A stretch of 64,000 bases of DNA from Eubacteriales bacterium mix99 (GCA_038396605.1 CP121690.1:1892500-1956499), one strand, 5' to 3'; counted from the first letter of the stretch, positions 25,094-34,190 are shown. A program made the numbers and translations. Notes: generated by a model not told the origin, from the letters alone.

Positions 25094-26116
25094 ATGGAAT
25101 ATATGCAACTTTTCAAGTCCATCCGCAGCGGAAAGCCGGGAAAACTGTATCTGTTCCACGGCCCGGAGGAGTTTACCAAGGAGCAGGCTTTGTCCCAGCT
25201 TACGGACCGGCTTATTCCCCCGAAGCTTCGGGATCTGAATTATCAGATGATCGACGGGACCGAGACTTCGGCGGATGCCATTATTGCTGCCTGTGAGACG
25301 CTTCCCTTTCTGTCGGATCGGAGACTGATCGTGGTGAAGGATTATGTTGGCCTGGGCGGGCAGAAGAGCGGGGATGAGGAAACCCTGAAAAAGTATCTGG
25401 ATCGGATTGCGGATGATACCTGCCTGGTCTTTTATCACCGGGGTGCAGCGGATAAGACCCGTAAAATCTACAAGGCAATCAAAAAGAACGGAGAAACAGT
25501 TGAATTTGTGAGATTGAAAAATCCTGAGCTGTCCAGATGGACAGCGAAAACTTTTCGAAAATATGGCAAGGAGATTTCCGGGAGAGAATTAAACTATTTT
25601 CTGACCCAGGTTGGCAATAATCTGGAGGATATCAGCAATGAGATCCGGAAGCTGGCTTCCTATACCGGCAGTTCGGATTGTATCACAATGGAGGAGATTG
25701 ACAAACTTGTCACGCCATCGCCGGAGTATACGGTTTTTCAGCTGGTGGATGCGATTTCTTCCCGGCAAAGGGCAAAGGCCCTGAAGCTGCTGGAAGTCCT
25801 GCTGGACAGCGGACAATCCGTCTTTGGCCTGATCTCCCTGATCGCCAGACAAATAAAAATCATGCTGCTGTGTAAGGATTATACGGAAAAGGGATATTCC
25901 CTGCGTGCGGTTCAGAAGGAACTTCGGGCCAATCCTTTCAAACTGCACCCGTATTCCGTGAAAAAAGGCATGGATCAGTCACAAAATTTTACCATGGTTC
26001 AGCTCCGCAGGGATCTGGATATCTGCCTGGAAGCGGACTACGGGATCAAGAATGGCAGAGTAAAGGAACGGCTGGGTGTGGAAATGCTGGTTATCAAAAT
26101 GTGCGTATCAGAATAG
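25094..26116 (+). CDS. holA: DNA polymerase III delta subunit
   Basis: Clamp-loader subunit that opens the beta sliding clamp. The 340-residue protein has YLFHGPEEFTKEQALSQL at the N-terminus, the central ATPase-like fold without a functional P-loop, as normal for delta, and a C-terminal helical collar with DLDICLEADYGIKNGRVKE. Start uncertain: the ATG at 25094 lies 12 nt from AAAGGAG, while a TTG at 25088 has better spacing and adds two residues. In many Clostridia holA is next to rpsT, as here, although convergent in this genome. Confidence 0.92.
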   Translation: MEYMQLFKSIRSGKPGKLYLFHGPEEFTKEQALSQLTDRLIPPKLRDLNYQMIDGTETSADAIIAACETLPFLSDRRLIVVKDYVGLGGQKSGDEETLKKYLDRIADDTCLVFYHRGAADKTRKIYKAIKKNGETVEFVRLKNPELSRWTAKTFRKYGKEISGRELNYFLTQVGNNLEDISNEIRKLASYTGSSDCITMEEIDKLVTPSPEYTVFQLVDAISSRQRAKALKLLEVLLDSGQSVFGLISLIARQIKIMLLCKDYTEKGYSLRAVQKELRANPFKLHPYSVKKGMDQSQNFTMVQLRRDLDICLEADYGIKNGRVKERLGVEMLVIKMCVSE

Positions 26117-26166
26117 GGTGTATAACAAGATAGAGTGTATAATAAGAGTCCTTCCGGGGCAGAAAC

Positions 26167-26197
26167 AAAAAAGCTTCCTGATATTGGAAGCTTTTTT
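26167..26197. terminator. Bidirectional terminator between holA and rpsT
   Basis: AAAAAAGCTTCC (26167-26178) pairs perfectly with GGAAGCTTTTTT (26186-26197), giving a T-tract on both strands. It can serve the two convergent genes. Confidence 0.9.
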
Positions 26198-26273
26198 CCT
26201 GACCGTTCTATTCTGCAAATGTTCTTTTTGCTTTTTCTCTTTTGTAATTTTTGTTGCCGCTCTTTGGCTGTCG

Positions 26274-26552
26274 TCATTTCTGGGCAGCAGCAGTGGCTGT
26301 ATTCAATCGAAGAGCCAGTTTTGCCTTTTTGCGATTGGCTGCATTCTTATGAATGACACCCTTTGCGGCAGCCATATCAATTGTCTTAACAACATTGGGA
26401 CAGAGAGCCTGTGCATCCTCGAAGCCCTTGTCCTGCAAAGTCGTATTGAACTTCCGGATCGTTGTCTTTAACTCCGACTTGACCATCTGATTCTTCAAGG
26501 TCCTGGCCTGGGATGTTTTTGCCCGCTTCTTGGCGGACTTGATATTTGGCAA
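26274..26552 (-). CDS. rpsT: Ribosomal protein S20
   Basis: Small-subunit protein that binds 16S rRNA early in assembly. The 92-residue product starts MPNIKSAKKR, as in the family, and is rich in Lys and Ala (NAANRKKAKLA near the end). I place the start at the TTG at 26552, because GGAGGTG lies 5 nt upstream; the GTG nine bases earlier is part of that ribosome site. The promoter lies at 26589-26617, and a terminator follows. Confidence 0.95.
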   Translation of the reverse strand: MPNIKSAKKRAKTSQARTLKNQMVKSELKTTIRKFNTTLQDKGFEDAQALCPNVVKTIDMAAAKGVIHKNAANRKKAKLALRLNTATAAAQK

Positions 26553-26588
26553 ATTCTTCACCTCCCCGATAAAAAATCAACAAAACAT

Positions 26589-26617
26589 ATTGTACCATGT
26601 AAAGAATTGTTACGCAA
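26589..26617 (-). promoter_or_regulatory. Sigma-A promoter of rpsT
   Basis: Read on the minus strand: TTGCGT (26612-26617), 17-nt spacer, TACAAT (26589-26594). It overlaps the last codons of hypB. Confidence 0.65.
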
Positions 26618-27308
26618 GGGAAAAATCCTGCGTTTCCCCATTCCAGGCACTAACTTCCCTGCGCAGCCAGTCCGCCCATTTGTCGAAGCCTTCGCCTGTT
26701 TTTGCCGAGATTTCAAATATGGCAGCGTTCGGGTTTAATTTGCGGACTCTTTCCTTTACCGCTTCCACGTCGAAATCAAAATAGTCCATGCAGTCAATTT
26801 TATTGATAAGCAACGCATCCACTTCCGAAAACATCAAAGGATATTTCAGTGGCTTGTCGTCTCCTTCCGGCACACTGAGAATCATGGCATTTTTCGATGC
26901 GCCTGTGTCAAACTCAGCAGGGCAGACGAGATTGCCCACGTTTTCCAGGATCAGAAAATCAAGATTTCCGGAATTAATTGCGAGGAGACCCTGTCCCGTC
27001 ATTTCTGCATCCAGATGACAGGCTCCGCCGGTATGGATCTGGATGGTACGGACTCCCGTTTCCGATACTTTCTCGGCATCTACGGCAGAATCAATATCTG
27101 CTTCCATGACTCCAATAGTCATTTCATTCTTTAGCTTTTCAATGGTGCGCAGGACCGTGCAGGTCTTTCCGGAACCCGGAGAAGACATCAGATTGAGCAG
27201 AAAGGTTTTTTCGCCTTTCAGCTGCTTTCTCAGCTTCTCCGCCTGCATATCGTTGTTTTTCAGTACACTTTCCTTTACTTCAATGACTTTCAGCTTTTTA
27301 TTTTCCAT
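26610..27308 (-). CDS. hypB: Nickel-insertion GTPase HypB
   Basis: GTPase that with HypA delivers nickel to [NiFe]-hydrogenase precursors. The 232-residue protein shows the P-loop SSPGSGKT, the metal-linked IHTGGACHLDA, the switch NVGNLVCPAEFDTG and the base-recognition NKID. It lacks the His-rich or Cys-containing N-terminal metal store of some homologues. The gap to hypA is 17 nt. No hypC, D, E, F or hydrogenase gene is in the window, so the client enzyme is encoded elsewhere or is a different nickel enzyme. Confidence 0.93.
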   Translation of the reverse strand: MENKKLKVIEVKESVLKNNDMQAEKLRKQLKGEKTFLLNLMSSPGSGKTCTVLRTIEKLKNEMTIGVMEADIDSAVDAEKVSETGVRTIQIHTGGACHLDAEMTGQGLLAINSGNLDFLILENVGNLVCPAEFDTGASKNAMILSVPEGDDKPLKYPLMFSEVDALLINKIDCMDYFDFDVEAVKERVRKLNPNAAIFEISAKTGEGFDKWADWLRREVSAWNGETQDFSLA

Positions 27309-27325
27309 CTGAATCCTCCTCTGGT

Positions 27326-27673
27326 TTATGCTTCATATACTCCGATTTCCTTGATCAGCAGCTCCCTGCCGGAAATGCATTCCCATATGCGGCTTCCGCA
27401 GCGGGGACATTTTGCGTTGCTTTTCACAATGTTGTATACCTTGCCGCAGTCCTGACAAACTCCGTTGCCGGGAATGATTTCGATGATCAGCTCCGCATCC
27501 TCCAGAATCGTCTGCTCCTTTGCCATATCAAAACATTCCTTCATATAGACCGGAATGGCAGTGGACAGCTCCCCGATCTGCAGGACCAGGCTTCCGATTT
27601 TTTCCGCATGGTTTTCCGCTGCGATTTGCTCCACAGTTTCGATCATATTCAGTACGATGCCCATTTCATGCAC
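27326..27673 (-). CDS. hypA: Nickel metallochaperone HypA
   Basis: Binds Ni2+ through the N-terminal Met-His-Glu and hands it to the hydrogenase large subunit with HypB. Visible are MHEMGIVLNMIE and two zinc-binding pairs, CQDC and CPRC, in the C-terminal half. Length 115 is normal. Its first codons overlap the last 8 nt of the large flavoprotein gene, so translation of the two is probably coupled. Confidence 0.94.
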   Translation of the reverse strand: MHEMGIVLNMIETVEQIAAENHAEKIGSLVLQIGELSTAIPVYMKECFDMAKEQTILEDAELIIEIIPGNGVCQDCGKVYNIVKSNAKCPRCGSRIWECISGRELLIKEIGVYEA

Positions 27674-30407
27674 CGGTGTTCCCTCTAAATGTATCCTTCC
27701 TGTTTGCTGTCATAGGGCGGCTTTCCCGTTTCGGATCCCTTCTTATTACATTCTTTGCACTTTTGACGGCAATTCTGGCACCGCGTTTTACCATGCCCGA
27801 GGCAAGGGTCGGCAGAAGCTTCTCAAAAGGCTGTCCGGCAGCATCGTATCGTTTCACCAGGGAAACGGCGTCAAATTTGCATTTCGTTGTGCAGATTCCG
27901 CATCCCACGCACATATATTCGTCAACGACCGTGGCGCCGCATCCAAGGCAGCGTTCCGTTTCCCTTTTGACCTGTTCCTCTGTAAACGCACCACGCAGAT
28001 CCCGGAAAGTTGTTCTGGATTTGCTGTGGTCGACGGATGCAGGTCTTTGCCGGCGGGTGGAGTCATAATCCCCCAGCTCGATATTATCCTTGTCCAGCGC
28101 ATGATACCTTTTCCGGTCGCGGCCGATGGTCAGGCTCTGCCCGGGCTGGACAAAGCGGTGGATGGAAATGGCGCCTTCCTTGCCTGCAGCTATGGCATCT
28201 ATGGCAAATTTCGGCCCGGTCACCACATCTCCGCCAGCAAACACATCGGGCTCCTCGGTCTGCCAGGTAAACGGGTCTGCCTGGACGGTGCCATTCCGGT
28301 TGATGACCAGCCGGCTGTTTTTTGCGAGGTCTCCCCAGTCCATGGACTGTCCGATGGAAAGCAATACGTTGTCCGCATCTGCCAGAACCGTATTGTTCTC
28401 ATCGTATTTCGGGCGGAAACGATGGGCTTCATCAAATACGGAAACGCATTTCATAAATTCCACTGCGGTTACCCGTCCGTTTTCCGTGATCATGCGTTTC
28501 GGTCCCCAGGAATTATGGATGGTGATGCCTTCTGCCGCGGCTTCTTCGGTTTCTTCTTCCAGGGCAGGCATTTCCTCCTGGCTTTCCAGGCAGAACATGT
28601 CAACCGTATCGGCTCCGGCGCGAACGGCAGTCCTTGCAACGTCGACGGCTACATTTCCGCCGCCGATGACCAGGGTCCTGCCCTTCAGCCCGGAGGGCCT
28701 GCCCAGATTGACATTGCGCAGGAATGCGATGCCGGAAACGATCCCTTGCGCCTCTTCTCCTTCGACTCCCAGGCTTCGTCCCGTCTGTGCGCCGATGGCC
28801 AGATAAAATGCTTCATAGCCCTGGCTGCGAAGTTCCTCCAGGCTGATATCCTTTCCCACTTCCGTTTCCATCCGGAAGGTAACCCCCAGTTCCTCTAGAA
28901 TATCAATCTCTGAATGAACCACATCCTTTTCCAGCCGGAAGGAGGGGATCCCCAGTGTCAGCATCCCGCCGGGTACCGGCTGCTTTTCAAATACGGTCAC
29001 ACGATAACCGTCGATTGCCAGAAAGTAGGCACAGGACAGGCCTGCCGGACCGGCACCGATCACGGCAATCTTTTTCCCATAGTGGTGTCGTAATTCCGGT
29101 ACAAAGCGATGCTCTTGCTTCATATCCTGTTCCGCGATGAATTTCTTGATTTCATCAATGGCCACCGGATCATCCACATCTCCCCTGGTACAGGCCGATT
29201 CGCATTTTCTCGGACAGATGCGTCCGCATACCGCCGGGAAGGGGTTTTCCCTTTTGATCAGTTCCAGTGCGTCCCGGTATTTGCCCTGGGCTGCCAGCTT
29301 GATATACCCCTGAATGCCGATATGGGCAGGGCATTCTGTCTTGCAGGGACTGGTACCGCTTTCGGCAACGTCTTCCCTGTCGTTGCGATAGTCCGGATCC
29401 CACTTGTCTTCTCCCCATACCGAATCATACGGCAGATCCCGTTTCTTTTCCGGAAGCGGTGTTTTCGCACAGAGCTTTTGCCCCAGCTTCAAAGCATTCA
29501 TCTGACAGTTTTCAACACATTGCCCGCATGCCACACACTTCTCCGGATCCACATGGGATACGTAATTGGAACGTACCATATCCGGTGTATTGTACAGTTT
29601 GGCAATGCGCAGGGAAAAGCAGGAACAGGAACAGCAATTGCATATGGCGTGCGCATTCCCGTCGCCGTCCACATTGGTGATCTCATGAACCAGGCCGTTT
29701 TCCTCTGCTCGTCTGAGAATGTCGAAGGCTTCTTCTTTTGTGATTCTCCGGGCTTTCCCCGTTCGGACATAGATTTCGGCTCCCTGCCCCAGCTGGATGC
29801 ACATATCCTTTTCCAGATGGCCGCATCCTTCTCCCATGAGCCTTCTGGATCTGCGGCAGGAGCAATCCGTTACTGAGATCATATCGTTTTCATTGATCAG
29901 GCGGGAGACTTCTTCATAGGACGCCGCTCTGGATTCGCTCATTATGGCCTGTTCCACGGGAATGACACGCATGACGCCTTTGCCGGTGGGAAGGTTCGGC
30001 GCCATAATTGCCGTTCTCTGTCGGGTATATTCCTCAAAACATTCTGCGATAACCGGATATTTCTCTACGTTTTTCTTATTGCCCACCATCATTTCCATGA
30101 TTCCCGGAACCCAGATCGGCAGCCAGTAGCCATCGGTTCCGTCGACTGTTTTGATCATGACAACGCCGGCGTCTGCCAGATCCCACAGGAGCTGGCTGGT
30201 CCGTTCCGGGGATTTGCCGCATCTCCCGGCGACTTCTTCCAGAGGCAGACTTTTACGGACCTTCAGGGCAAGGCCCACTTCCGCCATTTCTTCTGTCACC
30301 ACAGGTTCCAGAATCCGATATTCCGGATCCGTCGGCTTGATTCGCAAACCGGTTTTTGATTCCACGGTGATTTTGTTGGCAAGCCGAAGCACTTTCTTTT
30401 TTACCAT
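27666..30407 (-). CDS. Multidomain flavin/iron-sulfur oxidoreductase (GltD-like core)
   Basis: A 913-residue cytoplasmic redox protein. Order: a winged-helix-like segment (about 45-75, PLEEVAGRCGKSPERTSQLL); a Cys-rich domain with TDCSCRRSRR and CNCCSCSC; a ferredoxin motif CVACGQCVENC; a glutamate-synthase small-subunit-like domain with CGRICPRKCESAC, the FAD loop GAGPAGLSCAY and the NAD(P) loop GGGNVAVDVAR; then a C-terminal ferredoxin motif CVGCGICTTKC. It probably moves electrons between NAD(P)H and ferredoxin or an unknown acceptor. ATG at 30407 follows GGAGG; a TTG 15 nt earlier would overlap the ribosome site. Overlap with hypA suggests a link to hydrogen metabolism. Confidence 0.8.
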   Translation of the reverse strand: MVKKKVLRLANKITVESKTGLRIKPTDPEYRILEPVVTEEMAEVGLALKVRKSLPLEEVAGRCGKSPERTSQLLWDLADAGVVMIKTVDGTDGYWLPIWVPGIMEMMVGNKKNVEKYPVIAECFEEYTRQRTAIMAPNLPTGKGVMRVIPVEQAIMSESRAASYEEVSRLINENDMISVTDCSCRRSRRLMGEGCGHLEKDMCIQLGQGAEIYVRTGKARRITKEEAFDILRRAEENGLVHEITNVDGDGNAHAICNCCSCSCFSLRIAKLYNTPDMVRSNYVSHVDPEKCVACGQCVENCQMNALKLGQKLCAKTPLPEKKRDLPYDSVWGEDKWDPDYRNDREDVAESGTSPCKTECPAHIGIQGYIKLAAQGKYRDALELIKRENPFPAVCGRICPRKCESACTRGDVDDPVAIDEIKKFIAEQDMKQEHRFVPELRHHYGKKIAVIGAGPAGLSCAYFLAIDGYRVTVFEKQPVPGGMLTLGIPSFRLEKDVVHSEIDILEELGVTFRMETEVGKDISLEELRSQGYEAFYLAIGAQTGRSLGVEGEEAQGIVSGIAFLRNVNLGRPSGLKGRTLVIGGGNVAVDVARTAVRAGADTVDMFCLESQEEMPALEEETEEAAAEGITIHNSWGPKRMITENGRVTAVEFMKCVSVFDEAHRFRPKYDENNTVLADADNVLLSIGQSMDWGDLAKNSRLVINRNGTVQADPFTWQTEEPDVFAGGDVVTGPKFAIDAIAAGKEGAISIHRFVQPGQSLTIGRDRKRYHALDKDNIELGDYDSTRRQRPASVDHSKSRTTFRDLRGAFTEEQVKRETERCLGCGATVVDEYMCVGCGICTTKCKFDAVSLVKRYDAAGQPFEKLLPTLASGMVKRGARIAVKSAKNVIRRDPKRESRPMTANRKDTFRGNTGA

Positions 30408-30501
30408 GGTACCATCCTCCAAGTTATTCCACCCCTTTTTCTTATTTCTGAACTTCTGAAATCACTTTTTGTTTCTTTGCCTCTTATTCCTGTTGCGTTT
30501 C

Positions 30502-31134
30502 TCAGTCCTTCTCATCTGTCAGCAATCCGTCCAGTATGATGTTGATGCCCTGGACATAGCAGTCCCGGAGCCCCAGATCCAGTTCGTTGATACGCACTTT
30601 TTCCGCCAGCATCAGGATGCCGTCAAACATCGCCCAAAGCGTTACCACGGTCTGGAATATGTTGCCGGCAGGGACGATCCCCTGCTGAATTCCTTTCGCT
30701 ATGGGCTGCTCCAGCTGATGCAGGATGCAGATGCCTTTTTCTTTCAGCCGGCGATCCCCGGCAATGACAGTATTATTGCCCCGTAGCCCTTCGGACAGGA
30801 TCAGATAGTTCGGGTGCTGATGCCGGTAAAAGTTGATGTAGCTGTAAAGGAGAATACAGATACGCCCCCGGAAATCCGTTGCGGGGATATGGAGTGCTTC
30901 ATCAAAGCTGTCCGCCAGAAGGTCCAGGCTTTCTTCGTACAGTGTTTTGAAAAGCTCCTGTTTCCCGTGGGGAAAGGTAAGATAAACGGTGCCTACACTG
31001 AAGTTTGCGGCTTTGGCTATGGCATGAATGGTTGTGCTGCGATAGCCATGAGCTGCAAAAATCGGGCGGGCGGTTTTTAGCAGGGTGCGGCGGCGATCCT
31101 CTTTTTCCTGTTGGGTTGTCTGTTTCCGTGGCAT
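30502..31134 (-). CDS. TetR-family transcriptional regulator
   Basis: A 210-residue repressor. The N-terminal helix-turn-helix (about 15-60) reads AAHGYRSTTIHAIAKAANFS followed by VGTVYLTFPHGKQELF, and the helical C-terminal part binds an unknown ligand. It sits between the ferredoxin-reductase-like gene (upstream) and the 913-residue flavoprotein gene (80 nt downstream), all on the minus strand. It may autoregulate and control this cluster. AAAGGAG precedes the ATG. Confidence 0.9.
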   Translation of the reverse strand: MPRKQTTQQEKEDRRRTLLKTARPIFAAHGYRSTTIHAIAKAANFSVGTVYLTFPHGKQELFKTLYEESLDLLADSFDEALHIPATDFRGRICILLYSYINFYRHQHPNYLILSEGLRGNNTVIAGDRRLKEKGICILHQLEQPIAKGIQQGIVPAGNIFQTVVTLWAMFDGILMLAEKVRINELDLGLRDCYVQGINIILDGLLTDEKD

Positions 31135-31140
31135 GAAGAG

Positions 31141-31215
31141 CTCCTTTGTCCTTGTATTATCATCTCATTATCATCATCTTATCCTATCATCACCTTACCG
31201 CACCATGATACTCAT
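31141..31215 (-). promoter_or_regulatory. GATGATA direct repeats upstream of the TetR gene
   Basis: On the minus strand the gap carries repeated GATGATA/GATAA units (for example GATGATAGGATAAGATGATG) and a nearby pair ATCATGAG/ATCATGG. They precede the TetR start by about 20-80 nt and include a possible -10 box GATAAT. A regulator site is plausible; no clean palindrome was found. Confidence 0.3.
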
Positions 31216-31220
31216 GATCT

Positions 31221-32396
31221 TCACAGAATGGGTATTTTGATGGTCAGATCGCTGACCGGGTATGAAGCGCAGGGATGAAACCATCCCCGCTCCCGGTCCA
31301 TTTTTCGTCTTCCGTCTCCGTCCGGGCATACAAACAGGTTTCCTGAAATAATCTGACTTCTGCAAAATCCGCATTCCCCGCTTCGGCAGTGCGTTCCGAT
31401 GGGGATTCCTGCACGTTCCAGGGAAATTGCCACCGGCTCTTCGGCTTTTGCAGGGAGTGTATCCTCGTGAATTCCCCGCCGGACGGTCAGTTGAAATGTT
31501 TTGCCGATGGCAGCATCCGGAAATCCGGGATATTTTGCAATTTCCTTCGGGGTTCCGAACACTTCACGGCGGATCCGCCTGCGTGGGATTTGCAGCGTTT
31601 TCAGTTCCTTTTCAACAAATTGATACATTGCCTGTGGCCCGCAGATCAAATAGGTGGTGTCCCCTTCTGCGTATTTTCTGATGAGTTCTGCAGTGAGAAA
31701 GCCCTTGTTCCCTTTCCAGGCAGGGTCCTCACTGAGGACATGCACTGTATGGATTTTCGGACCCTCCAGGGCATTCAGCTCATTTCTGAAAATAATGTCA
31801 TCTGCTTTGGCGCTGCCATAAAGTATGGTAAGGTGGAAATCCAGCTTGCCGTAAGCAATTTCCCGTGCCATTGAGTAAAAAGGCGTAATGCCGCTGCCGC
31901 CTGCCAGAGCCACGACGTTTTCAGCGTCCCGCAGGGGCTCGTAATAAAACTGGCCATGGGGCATGGAACCGGTCAGGACATCCCCGGCTTCTACATGACC
32001 GAACAGATAATCCGGCACAAAAGTGCTTCCCTTTTTCCGGACCGTGATCTCCACAAAAGGATTCGGGCCTCGCGCTTCAAACGGAGCGGAAGAAATTGAA
32101 TAAGGCCTTGTTGTGATGGTCTTTCCGATCTGAAAATCCATGCTCAGATACTGCCCTGCCTGGAATACCGGCAGCGGTGTGTCTTGCGGCACGAAGCGGA
32201 AGGCCCGGGCGGTGGGGGATATCTGGCGGATTCTGGTGACCCGGAGTGCAATGGTCCGGGGATGCAGCTTCGCTGCGGTCTCATTGATCGGATCCCGCGT
32301 CATCATCTGACTGCCGGCATGCTGAATAATGGTGCGCCTGCGCCGGGTCACCCGTCCGGCGCCTCCAATATCTTTCAGAAATCCATGTACCTTCAT
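31221..32396 (-). CDS. Ferredoxin-NAD(P)H reductase-like protein with C-terminal 2Fe-2S domain
   Basis: A 391-residue electron-transfer flavoprotein. It has an FAD-binding barrel with TTRPYSISSAPFE, an NAD(P)-binding domain with ALAGGSGITPFYSMA and YLICGPQAMYQF, and a C-terminal plant-type ferredoxin with CRSGECGFC and a later Cys in HPCAS. This order matches hybrid reductases that feed oxygenases or desaturases. The N-terminal 35 residues are extra. Its start overlaps the stop of the CrtI-like gene by 4 nt (ATGA type), so the two should be translated together and probably exchange electrons. Confidence 0.87.
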   Translation of the reverse strand: MKVHGFLKDIGGAGRVTRRRRTIIQHAGSQMMTRDPINETAAKLHPRTIALRVTRIRQISPTARAFRFVPQDTPLPVFQAGQYLSMDFQIGKTITTRPYSISSAPFEARGPNPFVEITVRKKGSTFVPDYLFGHVEAGDVLTGSMPHGQFYYEPLRDAENVVALAGGSGITPFYSMAREIAYGKLDFHLTILYGSAKADDIIFRNELNALEGPKIHTVHVLSEDPAWKGNKGFLTAELIRKYAEGDTTYLICGPQAMYQFVEKELKTLQIPRRRIRREVFGTPKEIAKYPGFPDAAIGKTFQLTVRRGIHEDTLPAKAEEPVAISLERAGIPIGTHCRSGECGFCRSQIISGNLFVCPDGDGRRKMDRERGWFHPCASYPVSDLTIKIPIL

Positions 32397-33931
32397 TTGC
32401 CCGCCTCCCCTGCTGCCACGTCATCCAGAATATTTTTTGCCGCCTTTCTTCCGTTGGTAATGGAAGGAGACATGCCGTTGCCGGAAATGGCATGGGCACC
32501 GGCAAACTCAAGGCCGGAAATGAATCTGTCTTCCTCCTGCATGGCGAGCCGGGCGACAATATTGTCATCCTGGTTGTGTGCAAAACCGTAAATCCCGCCG
32601 TTCCATGCTCCGGTATAGCGGGCAACCGTCATCGGCGTTTCTGTCTCGATCTCCACGATATGATCCAACAGATTCACTCCAAGGATCTTGCTGTATTCTT
32701 CAATCATCTGCTTTGCCACTTTCCGCTTTACGTCATAATAGTCTTCGGCTTTTACCTCAAACCATGGCTCTGCCCTGGGCAGGGAAGTGATGGAGAGCTG
32801 GGTATAGCCCTCCGGCACCGCTTTGGGGTTCGCCATGTTCAGGCATATGACTGCCAGATATTCATAAGGACCGAGGGTCTGAAGCTGCTTCCAGATCTTT
32901 TCGGTATCCATTGTCGGGCCGGTAAACACACTGTAGGAATGAATGTTGAAATTTTCCGGCGTATCATCCAGGATCATGGCAACCGAAAAGCAGGTCAGGG
33001 ACATTTTTCTGCCATTCAGCATCCTGGCAGCGCCCTCCGGCACTTCACTGCGTGGCTCGATCATGGAGGAATAGACCGTGTGGGGATAAGCGCCGCTGAT
33101 TACGTAATCCGCATGGATTTCATCCCCGCGCCGAGTACGGACGCCGTATACCCTGTTGTCCTTTACCAGTATCTTTTCCACCCGCTGGCGGTATTCGATC
33201 TGGACTCCCAGCTCCTCTGCACGTTCCGCCATTGCAAGTGACATTTCATGGGAAAAGCCTCTGCAAATATAGCTGCCGCCGCCGAAATAATCCGCCAGAA
33301 GGACGGCAAACACGGTGAAGGGGAGGGTGGACAGCGGATTTCCCACATAGATCCAATACGGGGACAGGATTTCAATGGCTTCCCTGGAAAAGCCGAAGGT
33401 ATCGAGAACCTCCATGGCGGAGTACCCGGCTGTCCGGACCAGATCCGGATGTTTCAGCAGCATCATGGGCTTGCTCATCGGCGTTACCGATACGATATTT
33501 ACGCTGTCCGTCACGGATTGGCAGAGACGCAGCAGTTTCATCACTTTCTCCCCCTGTCCGGGGCAGCGTGCTTCCACGGCCCGGGCCACCTTCTCAAATC
33601 CCGCCGGGACCGTAACGTCTATCCCGCTGTTTGGGAGTATAACGCGATACGCCTCCGGCACCCGGAGCCAGGTGATGTCCACGCCCATTTCATCAAGGAA
33701 CTTCCGTATTTTAAAGGGATGCTCCTTTGGCCCGATGCTCATCATTTCGTGCAGGGTCGCTTCTATCTCGAATCCGTTTCGGACATAGCTGGTGGCCAGC
33801 CCGCCCGGAAGGTTATGCTGCTCCAGCACAAGCACATCCATGCCCTTTCCGGAGAGGGTCAGGGCACTGGCCAGGCCTGCCAGTGCGCCGCCGATAATTA
33901 TCACATCGTATTGATCCTTAAAAAACTTCAA
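32393..33931 (-). CDS. CrtI/RetSat-like FAD-dependent oxidoreductase
   Basis: A 512-residue flavoprotein of the phytoene desaturase/retinol saturase-like superfamily. The N-terminal motif reads DVIIIGGALAGLASALTLSG, where the third Gly of GxGxxG is Ala, followed by an Glu at the end of the second strand (LVLEQHNLPGGLATS). The C-terminal FAD contact is GLEFAGAHAISGNGMSPSIT. It may saturate or desaturate a lipid or isoprenoid. It overlaps the reductase gene and is preceded by a scar with the tail of another flavoprotein. Confidence 0.82.
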   Translation of the reverse strand: MKFFKDQYDVIIIGGALAGLASALTLSGKGMDVLVLEQHNLPGGLATSYVRNGFEIEATLHEMMSIGPKEHPFKIRKFLDEMGVDITWLRVPEAYRVILPNSGIDVTVPAGFEKVARAVEARCPGQGEKVMKLLRLCQSVTDSVNIVSVTPMSKPMMLLKHPDLVRTAGYSAMEVLDTFGFSREAIEILSPYWIYVGNPLSTLPFTVFAVLLADYFGGGSYICRGFSHEMSLAMAERAEELGVQIEYRQRVEKILVKDNRVYGVRTRRGDEIHADYVISGAYPHTVYSSMIEPRSEVPEGAARMLNGRKMSLTCFSVAMILDDTPENFNIHSYSVFTGPTMDTEKIWKQLQTLGPYEYLAVICLNMANPKAVPEGYTQLSITSLPRAEPWFEVKAEDYYDVKRKVAKQMIEEYSKILGVNLLDHIVEIETETPMTVARYTGAWNGGIYGFAHNQDDNIVARLAMQEEDRFISGLEFAGAHAISGNGMSPSITNGRKAAKNILDDVAAGEAGK

Positions 33932-33954
33932 GGCTTTTGTCTCCTTTTAAGATA

Positions 33955-34190
33955 TTAAAAAAACCGTTCCACAATTCCTTTGGAGTACTCTGCAGTTTCA
34001 TCCATATCGCCGAAGCTCATGACTTCCCCTGCATAATAGGTATTTCGCCTGCCCTGCATGTTTTCCACATTTTCGTACCAGCCTGCCGCGTAATCAGAGG
34101 GGCTTACATGCGGGAAGTAATACCAGCTTTTTTCATTGACGATTTCCTTGATTTCCACTCCGAATCCCTTCATATCCTCCTGAACGAGCC
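33955..34190 (-). pseudogene. C-terminal remnant of an FAD-dependent oxidoreductase
   Basis: Only about the last 78 codons remain, reading SWYYFPHVSPSDYAAGWYEN, then QGRRNTYYAGEVMSFGDMD and a final IVERFF. This is the usual end of a group of amine-oxidase-like FAD proteins. Upstream of about 34190 the frame becomes the antisense of a thioesterase fragment, so the 5' part and promoter are gone. Confidence 0.65.

Noticed and set aside
27666-30407. Assignment of the large flavoprotein as glutamate synthase small subunit (gltD)
   Set aside because: The core is GltD-like, but the added N-terminal Cys-rich region, extra ferredoxin motifs and hypAB context do not fit, and no gltB is nearby.
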